Source of the DNA: Ectocarpus siliculosus
Taxonomy: Eukaryota; Sar; Phaeophyceae; Ectocarpales; Ectocarpaceae
Length of the DNA: 64,000 nucleotides
Assembly: GCA_000310025.1 (NCBI GenBank)
Contig: FN649149.1
Location: 267,681 to 331,680, forward strand
Direction of reading: 5' to 3'
Both the position numbers and the translations under genes were made by a program. The notes below the pieces were generated by a model. That model ran no database searches. It was not told the origin of the DNA and was given only the letters and a program-made list of their open reading frames with translations. Below are positions 13,218 through 25,500 of this stretch, piece by piece (position 1 is the stretch's first letter; every line of letters begins with the position of its first letter).

Positions 13218-14195
13218 CATGGACGAGTGGAGGTGAGAATAGCGGTTTACTGAAACCCCACGGGTTGAGTGATGTTTGCGATTGCCGGACACACAGACGC
13301 GTTGAGTGAGGATAGCTGCATACTGAAACCTCACAGATTGATTGGTTTTTGAGATTGCCAGTCACATGAACGCGTTGAGTGAGGATAGCTGCATACTAAA
13401 ACCTCACAGGCTGATTGGTGTTGGAGATTGCCGGACACATAGACGAGTGGGGATAGCTGCATACTGGAACCTCACAGATGGATTGGTTTTCGAGAATGCC
13501 GGATACACAGACGCGTTGAGTGAGGATAGCTGCATACTGAAACCTCACGGGTTGAGTGATGTTTGCGATTGCCGGATACATAGACGCATTAAGTGAGGAT
13601 AGCTGCATACTCAATTCTCACAGGTGATTTGTATTGGAGATTGCCGGACACATAGACGTGTTGAGTGAGGATAGCTGCATACTGACACCTCACAGATGGA
13701 TTGGTTTTCGAGAATGTCGGATACACAGACGCGTTAAGTGAGGATAGCTGCATACTGAAACCTCACAGATGAATTGGCTTTTGAGATTGCCAGACACATA
13801 GACGCGTTGATTGAGGATAACTGCATACTGAAACCTCACAGGTTGAGTGATGTTTGCGATTGCCGGACACACAGACGAGTAAGGATAGCTGCATACTGGA
13901 ACCTCACAGATGAAATGGTTTTTGAGATTGCTAGACACATAGACGCGTTGATTGAGGATAACTGCATACTGAAACCTCACGGGTTGAGTGATATTTGAGG
14001 TTGCCGGAAACATCGACGGGTTGAGTAAGGATAGCTGCATACTGAAACCTCACGGGTTGAGTGATGTTTGCGATTGCCTGACACATAGACGGGTTGAGTG
14101 AGGAAAGCTGCATACTGAAACCTCACAGGTTGATTTGTATTGGAGATTCGGAAACATGGACGCGTTGAGTGAGGATAGCTGTAAACTGAAAATCC
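13218..14195. repeat. 73-bp minisatellite, about 13 copies
   Basis: Unit of 73 bp built on GATAGCTGCATACTGAAACC, then a variable block, then GCCGGACACATAGACGCGTT. The variable middle has three main forms (GGGTTGAGTGATGTTTGCGA, GATGGATTGGTTTTCGAGA and GTTGATTTGTATTGGAGA types). The forms recur in mixed order, with a few internal deletions (for example near 13445 and 13880). Frames read through it because 73 is not a multiple of three, but no coding role is supported. Confidence 0.95.
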
Positions 14196-14826
14196 ACAGT
14201 AGCATAGGGGGGGGGCAAATCGAGAATGCAGTACACATAGACCCGATCCCCAACTCGTACCCGAACCCCCCTGAAAAATAAAGGCAATGCGCCCCCCCAC
14301 ACACATTCTACCTCCCCCACAGGATGAGGGTACAGTACAAAGCAAGCACAAGCTTACCTGAGGTAAAATGCCTATTGGTACGGCATTAAAAACATGCTTC
14401 AAGTCCCCCATTGGGCGGTGGAGGACTTAGAGCTAAGACACCCCAAAACTCTCCGGCGTGAGATCCAAAATGGATCGGACGGTGGAGGGAGGGGGGGGGG
14501 GTGTTCGTTGCTTGAAGTGGATCAATAAAACATAGAGCCATCAAAGCAAAGCTTATTACTCACGTCGAGCAAGCTGAACGACCCAATTGTTGGCCAATCT
14601 TTCGGCAGATACGTCTACTCGGGAGCGTAAGTGAGGTAGCAACCCATGGTGGAGCGTACATGAGAAGCTGGACGTTGGTGTACGCTCCATCCCGGCGTGT
14701 GAGTAGGGTCTTAGGCTTTGCAAGTCGTCCCTGAACTTATTGTGGTGAAAATGACCTCCCAGGAGGAAAGTAGCTTGTACCGCGGGACTTCGGAGATGAT
14801 AAATTGGGTGGTCGGGGGACGTCTGG
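14196..14826. other. region between minisatellite and LINE coding part
   Basis: G- and C-homopolymer rich (for example 14204-14213 and 14489-14501). It may include the LINE 5' untranslated region; the 5' boundary of the LINE could not be fixed. No gene was recognised. Confidence 0.4.
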
Positions 14827-15064
14827 GTGCTTACTAAGCAGAACGCCCGGTACGAGACTTGGGTACTTGTGCCAGGAGGTGTGAACTTGGATCTAGACTA
14901 CGAGCGTATGTTGGAGGCGCTATTTAGCGTCTGTAATCCGGCAACAGAACTGAAAGGAACCACAACCCCCATCGGACACTCGGGTTGGGAAGGCCGAGTA
15001 TTCCGTATACCTTCCTGAAAAAACACGAAAAACAAGTGGCCACGGTCCAGTTGCTGTAGAGATC

Positions 15065-16538
15065 ATGAGGATGAAGAAGCCGGGAGAATGGAAGCAGAAA
15101 CTGTGGAAGGGAGACAGGTTGCAGCTGCTGCTCTTTGGGATTCCAAGGGACATGACGAGGAAAGAGTTCAAGAGCTCTTGTGACAGGGAGGGACTGCACT
15201 GCCTAGCAAGGGGGGAAGTAGGCAGAGAGCATGAACATTTCCGGGTGAAATTGACCAAGGGAGACAGCCAAGAGTGCTTGGGGGTTGATATCGAGAAGCT
15301 GTCGAACTACGTAAGGAAGTTTGGATGGAGGGTTTGCGTCGCGAACATGATAGAAACAGAGAAGGTAAGGAGACAAGATGCGAGGGCGATGGAGGCGAAG
15401 AAGGGACCGGGCGGGGGAGGCGAGCAGGCACGTCAGAAGAACGCCGAGAAAAAGCGGAAGGCGATCGATAGAGTGCCCCAAATCTCCAATAGGGAAAAGC
15501 ATAGCCTGAGAGTGGGGTCGTGGAACGTGTGCGGGTTCGCAAGGAGTGAGCGCAAGCGGTTGGAAATAGTGGACCAAGTAGAACAAAGCGATCTAGAGTG
15601 TACGTGGGGATCCTGAAGATGACGTGGGAACTGAAGGATGGGGACGTGGTAAGCGAACTAATACCGGTGGGTAGGGAAGGCAAGAAAGGGCTTAAGACCC
15701 GAAGAAAAGGGGGGAGGGGGGAGTCGGATTCCTGGTCAAGGAAAACTTGTTTGACGTGGTGGAAGTAGTGGTGAAAACGGAGTTCGAGGAAAGCCTTTGG
15801 CTTAAGATACCTGGGGAGCGGGGTGAGAAAGATTTGTTTCTAGGGAACGTATACGTACCACCGTCGTCGAAGAAAGTCGCAAGCAAGGCGCAGGAGAACT
15901 TTGGACAAATTGGGGGAAGTGTCCGGAGGTTCAGTAGGAAGGGAGAAGTTGTCATGGTGGGCGATTTCAACTCCAGAGTAGGGAAAGCTTCCAGTAGAGG
16001 ACACCCCATCGGGCAGCGCGGAGGAGACAAAGTGAATGACAACGGAGTGAGGATGCTTGAATTCTTGGGAAGCAACGAGCTGATGGTGTTGAACGGTAGG
16101 AGGGAATGCGATAAGCTGGAGTTCACCAGGCAAAGGGCGGTTTGCAATGAATACTCGATCCTCGAATACATCCTAGTAGATAGGAGGAGCACACAGATCC
16201 CAGAGCTGCACGTAAGTCCGATAGATATAGGTTCGACCGACCATTTCCTCATATGGGCAAACATCGACCGATCTAGAAAGACGGAGAGTAAGAAACAGAG
16301 GAAAGTGTTCCGGTGGAAAGTAGAGCGTTTGGGAGATGAGGGCACACGGGATGAATTCCAAAAAGGACTGGCTGGTAGTGTAGAACCCTTCAGGAAACTG
16401 CTGAGAAGCGTCGAAGACAGACAGGTAGACGTACAAGAAGCAGTGGACAGGGTGGTTGAAGGATGGGAGTCCATAGTGAACACAACAGCAGAGAGTGTAG
16501 TGGGAAAGAAGGTGGTACGATGTGACGTATCGGTTAAG
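15065..16538 (+). pseudogene. LINE endonuclease region (broken)
   Basis: Endonuclease/exonuclease/phosphatase fold. The N-terminal strand LRVGSWNVCGF is followed after a frameshift (about 15600-15745) by VYVPPSS, the metal-site motif VMVGDFNSRVG and the C-terminal GSTDHFLIWANI. In a working LINE this domain nicks the target for target-primed reverse transcription. The preceding stretch (15065-15500) is basic with a Lys/Glu-rich linker and may correspond to an ORF1-like part. The frame ends in the inserted foldback element. Confidence 0.88.
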
Positions 16539-17358
16539 GGGGTGGTGACAACCTATCTGGGCGGTGGAAATAAGGATTCATACTAAACCCAAGATAATAA
16601 GGCCCGACATATAGAAAAGCAACTCCCGGTGGTTTTTTTTTCAATCTTAGGCATGATATCGATAGAGGACACTTATAGCACCGGTACGTGTGTGTTGGCG
16701 CGCGAAGATCTGCTGCTGGCGCGGAGATATCGTCGGTCGCAGCAGTCGCGGGACTGTCCGCAAAATTGGCCAACTTTTTTTCGTTTATCGCGGCTGTGCT
16801 CGCCGCTACGGGCCGCAACCTGTTGAACTGCGGGTCCTCAGCAGTAGCTAGTAGTGGGTATCAGCTACTGCTGTAGACCCGCACTTCAGGAGTTTGGGGT
16901 CCGTGGCGGCGAGCACAGCAGTGGGAGACACAGGGTGTCGGTCAATTTGCGGAGATTCGAGGCCACTGCTGCGACCCTCGATATCACCCCGACAGCAGTG
17001 GATTTGAGGGTACCAACGCACACATGCTGGTGCCATAGGATGTCCTCTAGTGGTATCAGGTCTGAAACCGCTTATCCTCCCAAGCATGACCATATTTAAG
17101 CGTCCGCCGTTATGGCTCTTTTGACTTGATTTTAGACTGGGGGGAAAAATTGTCTTGATTTTAGATTTAGGGGGGTGGTATCCCACGTGATTGGTACCCA
17201 GAAACTAAGCCTTCACTGCCGCCCTACGCGAGAACCAACGGTTTATTTCGTGCCCAGCGCCTTCCTATTGGTCTGGGGTATCCTGTTGTGTGATTTCTGG
17301 GTGCTCGTTCGATCTATTTCGAAACAGTCAACGCCCAAATAGGTTGTCACCACCCCCT
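16537..17358. mobile_element. foldback/inverted-repeat transposon inserted in LINE copy 1
   Basis: Termini AAGGGGGTGGTGACAACCTA (left, from about 16537) and its inverse (right, ending about 17358) match over about 26 bases with one mismatch. Inner blocks are also inverted: TAGAGGACA with GGTACGTGTGTGTTGG on the left against GGTACCAACGCACACATG and TGTCCTCTA on the right, and CTGTGCTCGCCGCTACGGG against CCGTGGCGGCGAGCACAG around a centre near 16860. Almost the whole 820 bp is thus two imperfect arms. LINE coding sense stops at the left edge and resumes at the right edge (WWDDELKEEIGER). No target duplication could be defined. Confidence 0.9.
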
Positions 17359-17359
17359 T

Positions 17360-19957
17360 CAGTGGTGGGATGACGAGCTGAAAGAAGAAATAGGGGAACG
17401 TAGAGAAGTATTCAAGCAGTACAGAAAAGGGGTTGTGACACTGGCTCTTTTTCCCATACGTTATTCCTGTACAAAGAAAGAAAACAACCTTCTCGCCACC
17501 TGAGTGAGGGGTCTGAGGAGAGTTGAGAAAAGTACAGGGTCGAGAGGAAACAGGTGAAGGGACTATTATAGTGAAAAAGAAGAAAAAGTGAATTTGGGAC
17601 GAAGTAGTGCAGAAGGCCCACGGAGGCCTGGAGGGGAACACCAAGCAGATGTGGAAAGGGATTAGTGGGATGGTAAAAAAGACCGCGCAAGGGGGGGATA
17701 CAGGGGTAGCAACTTTGCGAGGTGTGAACGGTGGACTAGTCAGCAGTGAGAAGGGAAAACGGAAAGTTCTAGCAGGACACTACAAGAGAGTTGGAGTGCC
17801 TTCGGAGAATGAAGCTTTCGACAAAGTGTTTAAGAAGGAGGTGGACGCATGGGCCCAGAAAGAAGAAGAGACATCGAAGGCAGAAGTTGGGAACGTAGAA
17901 CTAGAAAAGGAGTTTACTGAGGACGAGGTTGAGGCGTGTGTGAACAAGCTGCAGTGCCACAAAGCAGCAGAGGCGGATGGGATAGTCAACGAGTTCATGA
18001 AGTTTGGGCGGAAGGGGATGATCCAGCTGATGGTACTGCCATACAACTGGGTGTGAAAAAAAGAGTATGCGCCAAGTAGATGGAGGGAAGGAGTGGTTGC
18101 CAACTTGTTTAAGAAAGGAGACAAGACTGACCCAGGAAACAAAAGGGGGATCACACTGTTGAACACAGTAGGAAAAGTGTTTTGTAAGCTGCTGAACGAT
18201 AGGATAGTCGGAGTATTGGAGAACGAACGTCGCATTGGTGAGGGCCAGGCAGGTTTCCGACAGAAGAGGGGGTGCGTAGACCACGCATTCACGGTAGGGA
18301 GAATCATCCAAGGCAAAAAGAGGGCGGGAAAGCCGACGTACTGCTTCTTCCTGGACGTGAAAAAGGCGTAAGATACCGTATGGAGAAATGGGCTGTGGAA
18401 ATAATTGTCCAAGTACGGGATCAAGGGGAAATTGTGGAGAGTGTTGAAGAAGATGACAGAGTGTACGAAACCGCGGTCATGCTAGACGGAGAACTGTCTA
18501 AGTTCTTCGACGTTGAGCAGGGGGTCCCACAAGGTTGCACGCTGTCCCTAACATTGTTCCAGGTGTTCATCAACGATCTGTTGGAAGTCGTAGAGGCAGT
18601 CCGGAAGGGAGTAAAAGTAGGGGACACGGAAACTTCGGTGTCAGGAATGCTGTTTGCGGATGATTTTGTTGGTATGTCGGACACCCCTGAGGGACTGCAA
18701 CTACAAATTGACGCGGCGAAGAATTTTACTAATAAATGGAGATTGTCTGCCAACGTTAAGAAGAGTGCCGTCATGGTATGCAACGAGGACAGGGAAGAAC
18801 CAGTTAAATATAGATGGAAGTGGGGGATCGAGGAGATTGCAGTAGTAGACCAGTGCACATACCTCGGAGTAGAGATCGCAAAAGACTGCTCGTGGAATGC
18901 ACACATGTCCAAGGTAGCGGGAAAGAGCAAAGCACGAGCAGGGAAGCTGCACCCAATACTCGCAAACCGGCACCTCGATACACGCATCAAATTGGCGGTT
19001 TTGAAGAGCGTAATCGTACCGCCGCTAGATTCCGCCGGAGAAGTATGGGAAGGAAATAAGAAGGTAGTGAAACAACTCGAGGCGGCGCAGATGAAAGCAG
19101 CGAAAATCATCCCAGCATGCTCCAAGAGCACAAGTAATGCAGCCGTCAGGGCAGAATTGGGAATCCAATCCCCACGGTCGGGAAGAGACGCAAGGAAGCT
19201 GACATGGCAGTATCGCATGTGCGGGATGGGAGAGGAGAGGTTGCCGAGAATAGTATGGGGGGCGAAGTGGGCGAAGAAAAAGAGGGGTAGACAACCCACG
19301 GAATGGGTCACGGTTGTGGAGGACGTATGGAAGGGGTTAGACATCGACGAAGATGAAACGCTGGAAACGGAGGGTCTACAGGGGTTCAAGGAGAAGATAT
19401 CTGTTGCTTGTGCCGAGAGAGAAGAACAGAATCTAAGGGAAATACCGAGGATAAGGAGGGTCTAGAAGTGTACGGAGTGTTGAAAGAAGGAATAGGGTTC
19501 AAGGATTACCCAAATGGATGCAGGGACAAAGCTTGAGGTCAAATTCAGGACCGGGGACACAGGCCTTCGAGAACGTCGACGAAGACATGGGACGGTAGAC
19601 GACGAAGACGACAAGTTCAAATGTGATTGCGGCTTCGAATGCGAAGACCGTGTTCATGTAGTCGCGGAATGTCGGCTGTACAATACGGAGAGGGGAGTGT
19701 ACATGACTGAGCTGGGAAAAATACAAGGGAGGTACAGGGAGATGTTTGAGACATGGAATAGAGAGGAGAAGACGGTAGCTGTACTGGGGAGTAGGAAATG
19801 GTTTGAAAAGGCGGGAAGGGATATCGTTAGGATAGACAGACTAGGGAAGACATTTTTGAGCCACCATTGGCAAAGTAGGAAGGACGATTGGCCATCGGTG
19901 ACCGGTCCTGTGGGAACAATGCTCCGTCCTCTCGAGGACGCGTGGTCAATGGTCTAA
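17360..19957 (+). pseudogene. LINE reverse transcriptase and C-terminal region (broken)
   Basis: After the insert the sense resumes. The stretch EFTEDEVEACVNKLQCHKAA opens the reverse transcriptase; an in-frame TGA follows at about 18054; then KGDKTDPGNKRGITLLN, GEGQAGFRQKRGCVDHAF, a second frameshift near 18370, FDVEQGVPQGCTLS, and the catalytic FADD box. The thumb and connection follow to 19463, then a separate frame with CDCGFECEDRVHVVAEC (Cys/His cluster) ending at 19957. Catalytic residues are present, but stops and frameshifts preclude function. Confidence 0.92.
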
Positions 19958-20027
19958 CCGCTAAGGCATGCAAAACATAAGCGTATGCCCCCTCCCCCCT
20001 GGAAGGACAGTTTTGGACAACAAGAAT

Positions 20028-21780
20028 ATGGGTAGACGACCCACAGAGTGTGGGGTGAGGTTGTGGAGGAAGCATGGAAGAGGTTCCAAAATTGACGAAC
20101 TTCGAAGTAGTTGATTCGTTGGAAACGGTAGATCTACGGGGGTACAAAAAGGTGGCATGTGTTGTTTCAGCCGAGAGAGACAAACTGAATCTACGGGGGG
20201 AAAAACGGGGAAAAGGGGGTCTAGAAGTATACGGATTGATGAAGAAGGAACAGGCTTGGAGCACCTACATGGACCAATGGATGCAGGGACACACCTGAAT
20301 GTCAATTATAGGACTGAGAACATTGGCCTTCGGGAATGTGGACGAAGGTTTAGAAGGAAGACGGCGATAGGTTCAAGTGTGAACGCAGCTCCGGGTGCGA
20401 ACAACGGGTCATGTAGTTTCAGCATGTTCGATTTCCGAAAAAATTGGGAAATGTACATGACTGAGACCCCGATTTATGGGAACAAAATCTTGTCGATAAA
20501 TTTTGATCTTGGCCAAGATCTGCCAGTTTCACGATTTATGGGAGCGAAATCTTCCGATATATCTTGGCCAAGATTTCTCGAGGCCCGAAATCTGCCCTTT
20601 CGAACAAATCTTGACCCAAGATCTGTCGAAACGAGCCTTCCGACAAATCTTGAGGCGGCGTAACAAATCTTGCCTCAGTGCGGCGCGATCACCGAAGGTC
20701 AGTCAACCTAATCGTCCGTAACGCCATGAAATCTGCACGTGGCACACTCGCAAGGGTCTCTAACGCACCCTGGCGTCACTGTGTCGGCGCCACGGGCGCC
20801 GACAGCGAACGAAAACCACCAAGGCGCGCGAAAAAAATGCGTATTAGCCCTGGCTCGTTATACGTGCGTCATCACCAGTCTGTCGAGGGACCGTTCAAAG
20901 AGTACTTTATTTTGAAGTAGAAAAATAGAGCAGGAGGAACGTTTTGCCAACACTGCTCTGTCGTGTGCGACCCTTCTATCTCTTCATCGAATCACCCCAC
21001 ACCCAACCCGTTTGCACCCGAGCCAAATCCGTGGGTGCAGATGACAGCGCCGGAGGTTTGACCTCGGTACGCCTGCTAATTTACATCGTGAGATACGTGC
21101 ATGGGTGTCATCGGCCTCGGGTTGATGCACTTTCTTGTCAGTTGGACAGCAATGGAACAGTTTTGTTTCTCCGCTTGACATGAGCTCGTGGACAACGGAT
21201 TCGATTTTGCACCTCAGGTAGGCGCCCATCGCTAGTATCCACCCACAGTGTTGAGGCAATACAGCTGGGGGAGGGATGCCCCTTCTACAACTGCGTCATG
21301 CTCACTTTTCGCCACACCTTGGCATTTTCTGTGGACCAAGTGGCCGTTGTTCCTTTTTCAACTTCAAGCAGAAGAGAGGAACAACACGCTGCTTTTTTAA
21401 CATTCAAGATATTTCCCCCATAAATTGCGATACTGCAAATCTTCGCAGAGATATATTGCGAGCAAATCTTGGGTCAAAATGCCAAGATATAATTGCAAGA
21501 TTATGTTTCCAAAAAGAAGGGTCTGAGCTGGGAACAACAGAAAAAAAAATTGAGGCATGGAACAGCCAGTCAGGATAGAACGGTAGCTATAACTGGGGTA
21601 GAAGAAGTGGACTGACAAGGCGGGAAGTCACTTGAGCCACCTTTGGTAAAACAGGAAGGAACGATTCGCCATCGGTGATAGGTCCTGTGGGAACAACGCT
21701 CCGTCCTCTCGAGGACGCGTGGTCAGTGGTCTAAGAACTACTGTAGAATGAAAAACATGAGTTCGCCCCCCCCGAAAAAA
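20028..21780 (+). mobile_element. LINE copy 2, 5'-truncated and interrupted
   Basis: Begins directly after the tail of copy 1 with sequence matching the late reverse-transcriptase region of copy 1 (GGTAGACGACCCAC), runs to 20465, then continues at 21523 with CTGGGAACAACAG and the shared 3' end (CCGTCCTCTCGAGGACGCGT) to a C-rich tail near 21768. Divergence from copy 1 and stops show it is dead. The gap is a transposon with a 5-bp duplication. Confidence 0.87.
20466..21522. mobile_element. non-autonomous DNA element with CTGAG target duplication
   Basis: CTGAG flanks both sides (20461-20465, 21523-21527), and removing one copy with the insert restores the LINE order seen in copy 1 (GACTGAGCTGGGAA). 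The ends are imperfect inverted repeats: ACCCCGATTTATGGGAACA on the left against ACCCTTCTTTTTGGAAACA read inward from the right, both followed by ATCTTG. Many subterminal copies of AAATCTTG/CAAGAT lie in both orientations. About 1057 bp with no transposase. Confidence 0.85.
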
Positions 21781-22539
21781 CGGCGTTATGAGTCAAGGAT
21801 GGGAGCTGCAGGATGGCGTACCAGCATATTGCACTCCAGAAGATGATGCTGTTGCTTGATACTTGATACAAAACAGTTCCTTTGGAGCACCAACAGCCTA
21901 TATCTGCTGCTCATGCACACGCATCCTCAACAGGCCTTGGCATGCCAGGAAGGATCGTACCACTTCAGTACATTGTACTGTAGCAGCAATCGTTTGGCTC
22001 GTAACTGCTGTGGTGATCCATAGAAGCTCATTTCGAAGGAGAATGCAACCCCCCGAAGCATAGGGGAGAAAATCAAGCGCAAAATTCTCTATGCACAAAA
22101 ACCTGGCAATTTGCATGCGGATGCGCTTCGCCTGAATAAGGCAGTATCAGAGGTGGCTTACAGCAGCCAGCCGTGGTATGCATACGAGTGGCAAATCAGT
22201 CGCCTAATCCTATTTCATACTGCAGTAAAATGCTGTTTTTTCACCGCATGGAGAACAGAGAAAAAAGCGCACAACCTACACACAATCTCACCAGCATACA
22301 GCTACATTCATGGTCGAGGCCCGGTAATCTCCGGCGTGTTGGTACGTCTAAGGCACGCTGGTGACAGGTGGTGTGGTAGCACTGATATTTCTGTAAAAGG
22401 GTTTCCATTTGGTTCGGAAGGTCTTTGTCTCGCAGCATTTTGTCTCTCGCGCTCCTCTGCCAGGAGTCTGTCTGCTGTGTTGCAACTTCCACTTTGCTCC
22501 CGCTAAAAAAACATCTCCTCTTGGCTCTTGGCCTCTCAG
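21781..22539. other. region upstream of the FKBP gene
   Basis: Follows the LINE copy 2 tail and should contain the FKBP promoter. No exon, element or motif was recognised. Confidence 0.4.
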
Positions 22540-25500
22540 ATGGCGCGGTTGGAACTATCACGCGTCATTCCAAAATGCATCGCGTGTACAGCTCTGGTTG
22601 TGTTGATGTTTCTCGACCTTGAGGTTCTCGGATTCAGAGCTTCACCATGGGTTCGGAGCACTGCAACCGTAAGTAGAGAAACATGTGTCGCCCTTCCGGC
22701 TGGCAGAGGGGATGGGGAATGGAGAGGAGAAGGACGAGAGCCTGAGACTGGAGGAAACACTGGTGTGCCATGTTCACGAATGGACTTGCTCCGATCGGTA
22801 CGTCTTGATGCCTTATGGCTATCGGCCACATGAAGTTTCAGCAATTCGAGGAGCGTCCCTTTTGCATGCATGGTGTGCATACATAAACGTACAGCAGTAT
22901 CGTACAAATAGTCTTTCTGTATTCTCCTGTACTGCACAGCAGTACTGCTGTAAAGCAGCGGACGGCGGCCATTGCAGTCCGCCAGATACAGCAGTTGCTT
23001 TGTGAGCTAGTGTGGGCCGTCAAAGTGGGTTCAATTGCCACGAATTTCGCACAAATGTACCGCCACCGTAAGTACTTCAATACCACGAGTCCCCGCGACC
23101 GAGAGCTGCCTCCCATCGGCAGCGGGCACTCCGGCAACGGGGCTAATGTACCAGTGATACGTGACGTTTTCGAAGCACAGCAACTCGAATACACACCCGG
23201 AAAGGCTACAAGTATGTGTCCCTCTTTGCCTACCGACCTTATCGAGTCGATGGTGACATTGTTTAGCTGTGGTGAGGCCGCTGTTTGTGATTGCTGTGGC
23301 CAGTCGGTAACTGGCGGAAGTGAAACTCAAGGAGAACCCTTACATGCAGGAGCAACAAGGCGTGTACTTGTATGTTGAAAAACATTGCAACAAAGCAACG
23401 GCATCATTTGCAAGGCTTAGATCGCCACAGCACGCGAGTGCTTGCGTTAGCATAGATGCGGCATGCTGCTTTAGATGGCTGCAATAGCCCCTTCTCCAGG
23501 GTGATCATCGCTGCTCACTCGAGTATCGGGAAGGTACGGAGGCCCTTTGATCGTGCACAATTTTGAGCAGCATGGCTAGGCCAACCCCACAGCAGTCTCG
23601 CGTGAAGTACACGACGACTCCAGTTGCGTCGAAACAATATGTATCAAGACTGGTAACGTTCGATGCAGGGTAACGGAGGATGAAAGTGTGACGAAAAATT
23701 GTCCACAAAATCGGTCGAAAATGTAGCATGGCGCGAACGGCAGTGCGAGTCACCGTACACTCTTGACCGGTGTTCAACAGGTTGCCAACCCCGAAAAGGA
23801 TTGTTTTGGAACAACCTTGTCCAGAGCTTTTCCTGGCGCATATCGATCGGTTTTGCACCCTCTTGGTTGTGGAGTAATTGGGCTATGAAAATCGTTCCGG
23901 AGTGCGATATCTAGTCGGAAAAAACAGCAAATGTGGGGATAGACAACAGCGCGAGCTTACAACCATTTACCCCCGTCAGATCGTCCCCACGTGTAAAAAC
24001 CTGTCCGAATAGCGAAGGTCGCAGCTTTCTCTTTAGATCTGGGGAAATGCCCCAGTTTTCGGGTTCCATCGTTGCATTATGACCCCAACACGCAAATCGA
24101 CAAACCTACTCGTCAAGGATTGAATTGAAGGTGTGTGCCGCCGAAAACATATGGCGGACCTTCGGAAGAGAACAAATGTGTGGCCTTATGTGCGGCCTTT
24201 ATTCTACCACAGCTGTGGTTCAGAGAAAGGGAGGCTGTCCAAGGGAAGAGAACAGATGGGACGAGAAAATTAGGATTTCATTTCAACGGCGGTGAGATAG
24301 GTGGCGACATGACCGGCCACGGCATGACGTTACTTTGTTTTCGTTCCTCGTCTGGTCGGCCCATCGTTCTCTGTCCTGCATCAAAGATGGGGCTTGTTGG
24401 GTCAGCCGTCATTGGTGGACAAGCACTGTCTGAACGAGCGGAAGCAGCAGGGATGCAGGAGGAGGAGGAGGTACCGACTGTAGGAAAAATCACCAAAGCC
24501 GGCATCAAGTACTTCGATTTCCGCGTCGGGGAAGGGCCAAGTCCCAGGTGCGGCGAAAATACTTCGTGCTTTGAAGGATTATGTAGCGTCCATACGCATA
24601 TGCACACGTGACCTGACCCCCCCCCCTCCCTCCAAAGACGCGTATGGACAGCTACAGCGACGTGAGATGATCGGGCTGCCCGCTTACATGCTCCCAGCAG
24701 CCTTGTTGATAGTATCCTACTTGGTACCATGTATGTTTGGCACTCTTTGGAGGACGACAGTCGGAAGTATAACCAACCATTTGTGCATATACAAAGTATG
24801 TAGGGAGATACGACTCCATCGGGGTAACTTGCCATGGGTAGAGTGACAAGAAATGCACGGTTGAAATCTGTCTCTTCCGTAGTCTTTGCCCGCTTGCCGA
24901 GGGTAGACGCGAAGAGTCTTCGGCTCTCCTCCCTCTGCCCTCTGGTCACTTCTCTACCTCTCTCTCCTCGTCACATCTCACGGAAGGAATAAGCCACCCT
25001 TAGCAGTGGGTGAATACTAATTACTGCAACGGCATTGGCGTCGACGAAGACATGTCAGGGTGTCTGCTTTTGGTTGCAAAAGACACGGGTTCAAATTCCG
25101 CCGCTCACCCAACTTTTCTTCCGGAACAAAACGGAGAGAACAGAACAACAGTGGGTGGGCCAAGAAGGACCCACTGGCTATCGAACTCGGAATTTCCGAT
25201 GACGTGACGGACGTAGCGAACCCGTGTAATCACGCACAGAGGATCGCGAAGAAGTGAATCGCCCCGCCGCCAACCTGTCGGGTTCCGGTTCCCCTAGAAG
25301 ACCTCTCTTGCCTTTCAAACAAGAAGTCTCAAAAAAGGGGGGGGTAATAATGTGGAGACTACCCTTGATAAAGATACAATCTCACAACGTGTCCAGGACG
25401 ATTCCCTGTTTTCACACTCTGCTTGCTTTATGACGCACGCCGACATGTTGTCAGATGGGGCCAGGACTGCATTATCCGATTCACGATGTATGGGCGATCT

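Larger units (their letters stand above)
14827..19975 (+). mobile_element. non-LTR retrotransposon (LINE), decayed copy 1
   Basis: In order: a short open region (14827-15018), a frame rich in charged residues leading into an apurinic-type endonuclease, then a reverse transcriptase and a Cys/His C-terminal region, ending near a C-rich tail at about 19975. It is interrupted by a foldback element (16537-17358). Several frameshifts and stops make it inactive. Two shorter copies of its 3' part lie at 20028-21780 and 30324-34275, and their 3' ends agree (GGTCAATGGTCTAA, then an A-rich and C-rich tail). The 5' limit is uncertain. Confidence 0.9.

Noticed and set aside
25008-25110. tRNA-like segment with GGGTTCAAATTCC and GGGTGA/TCACCC ends
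   Set aside because: No A box, the wrong distance between arms and no proper anticodon stem; not a functional tRNA.
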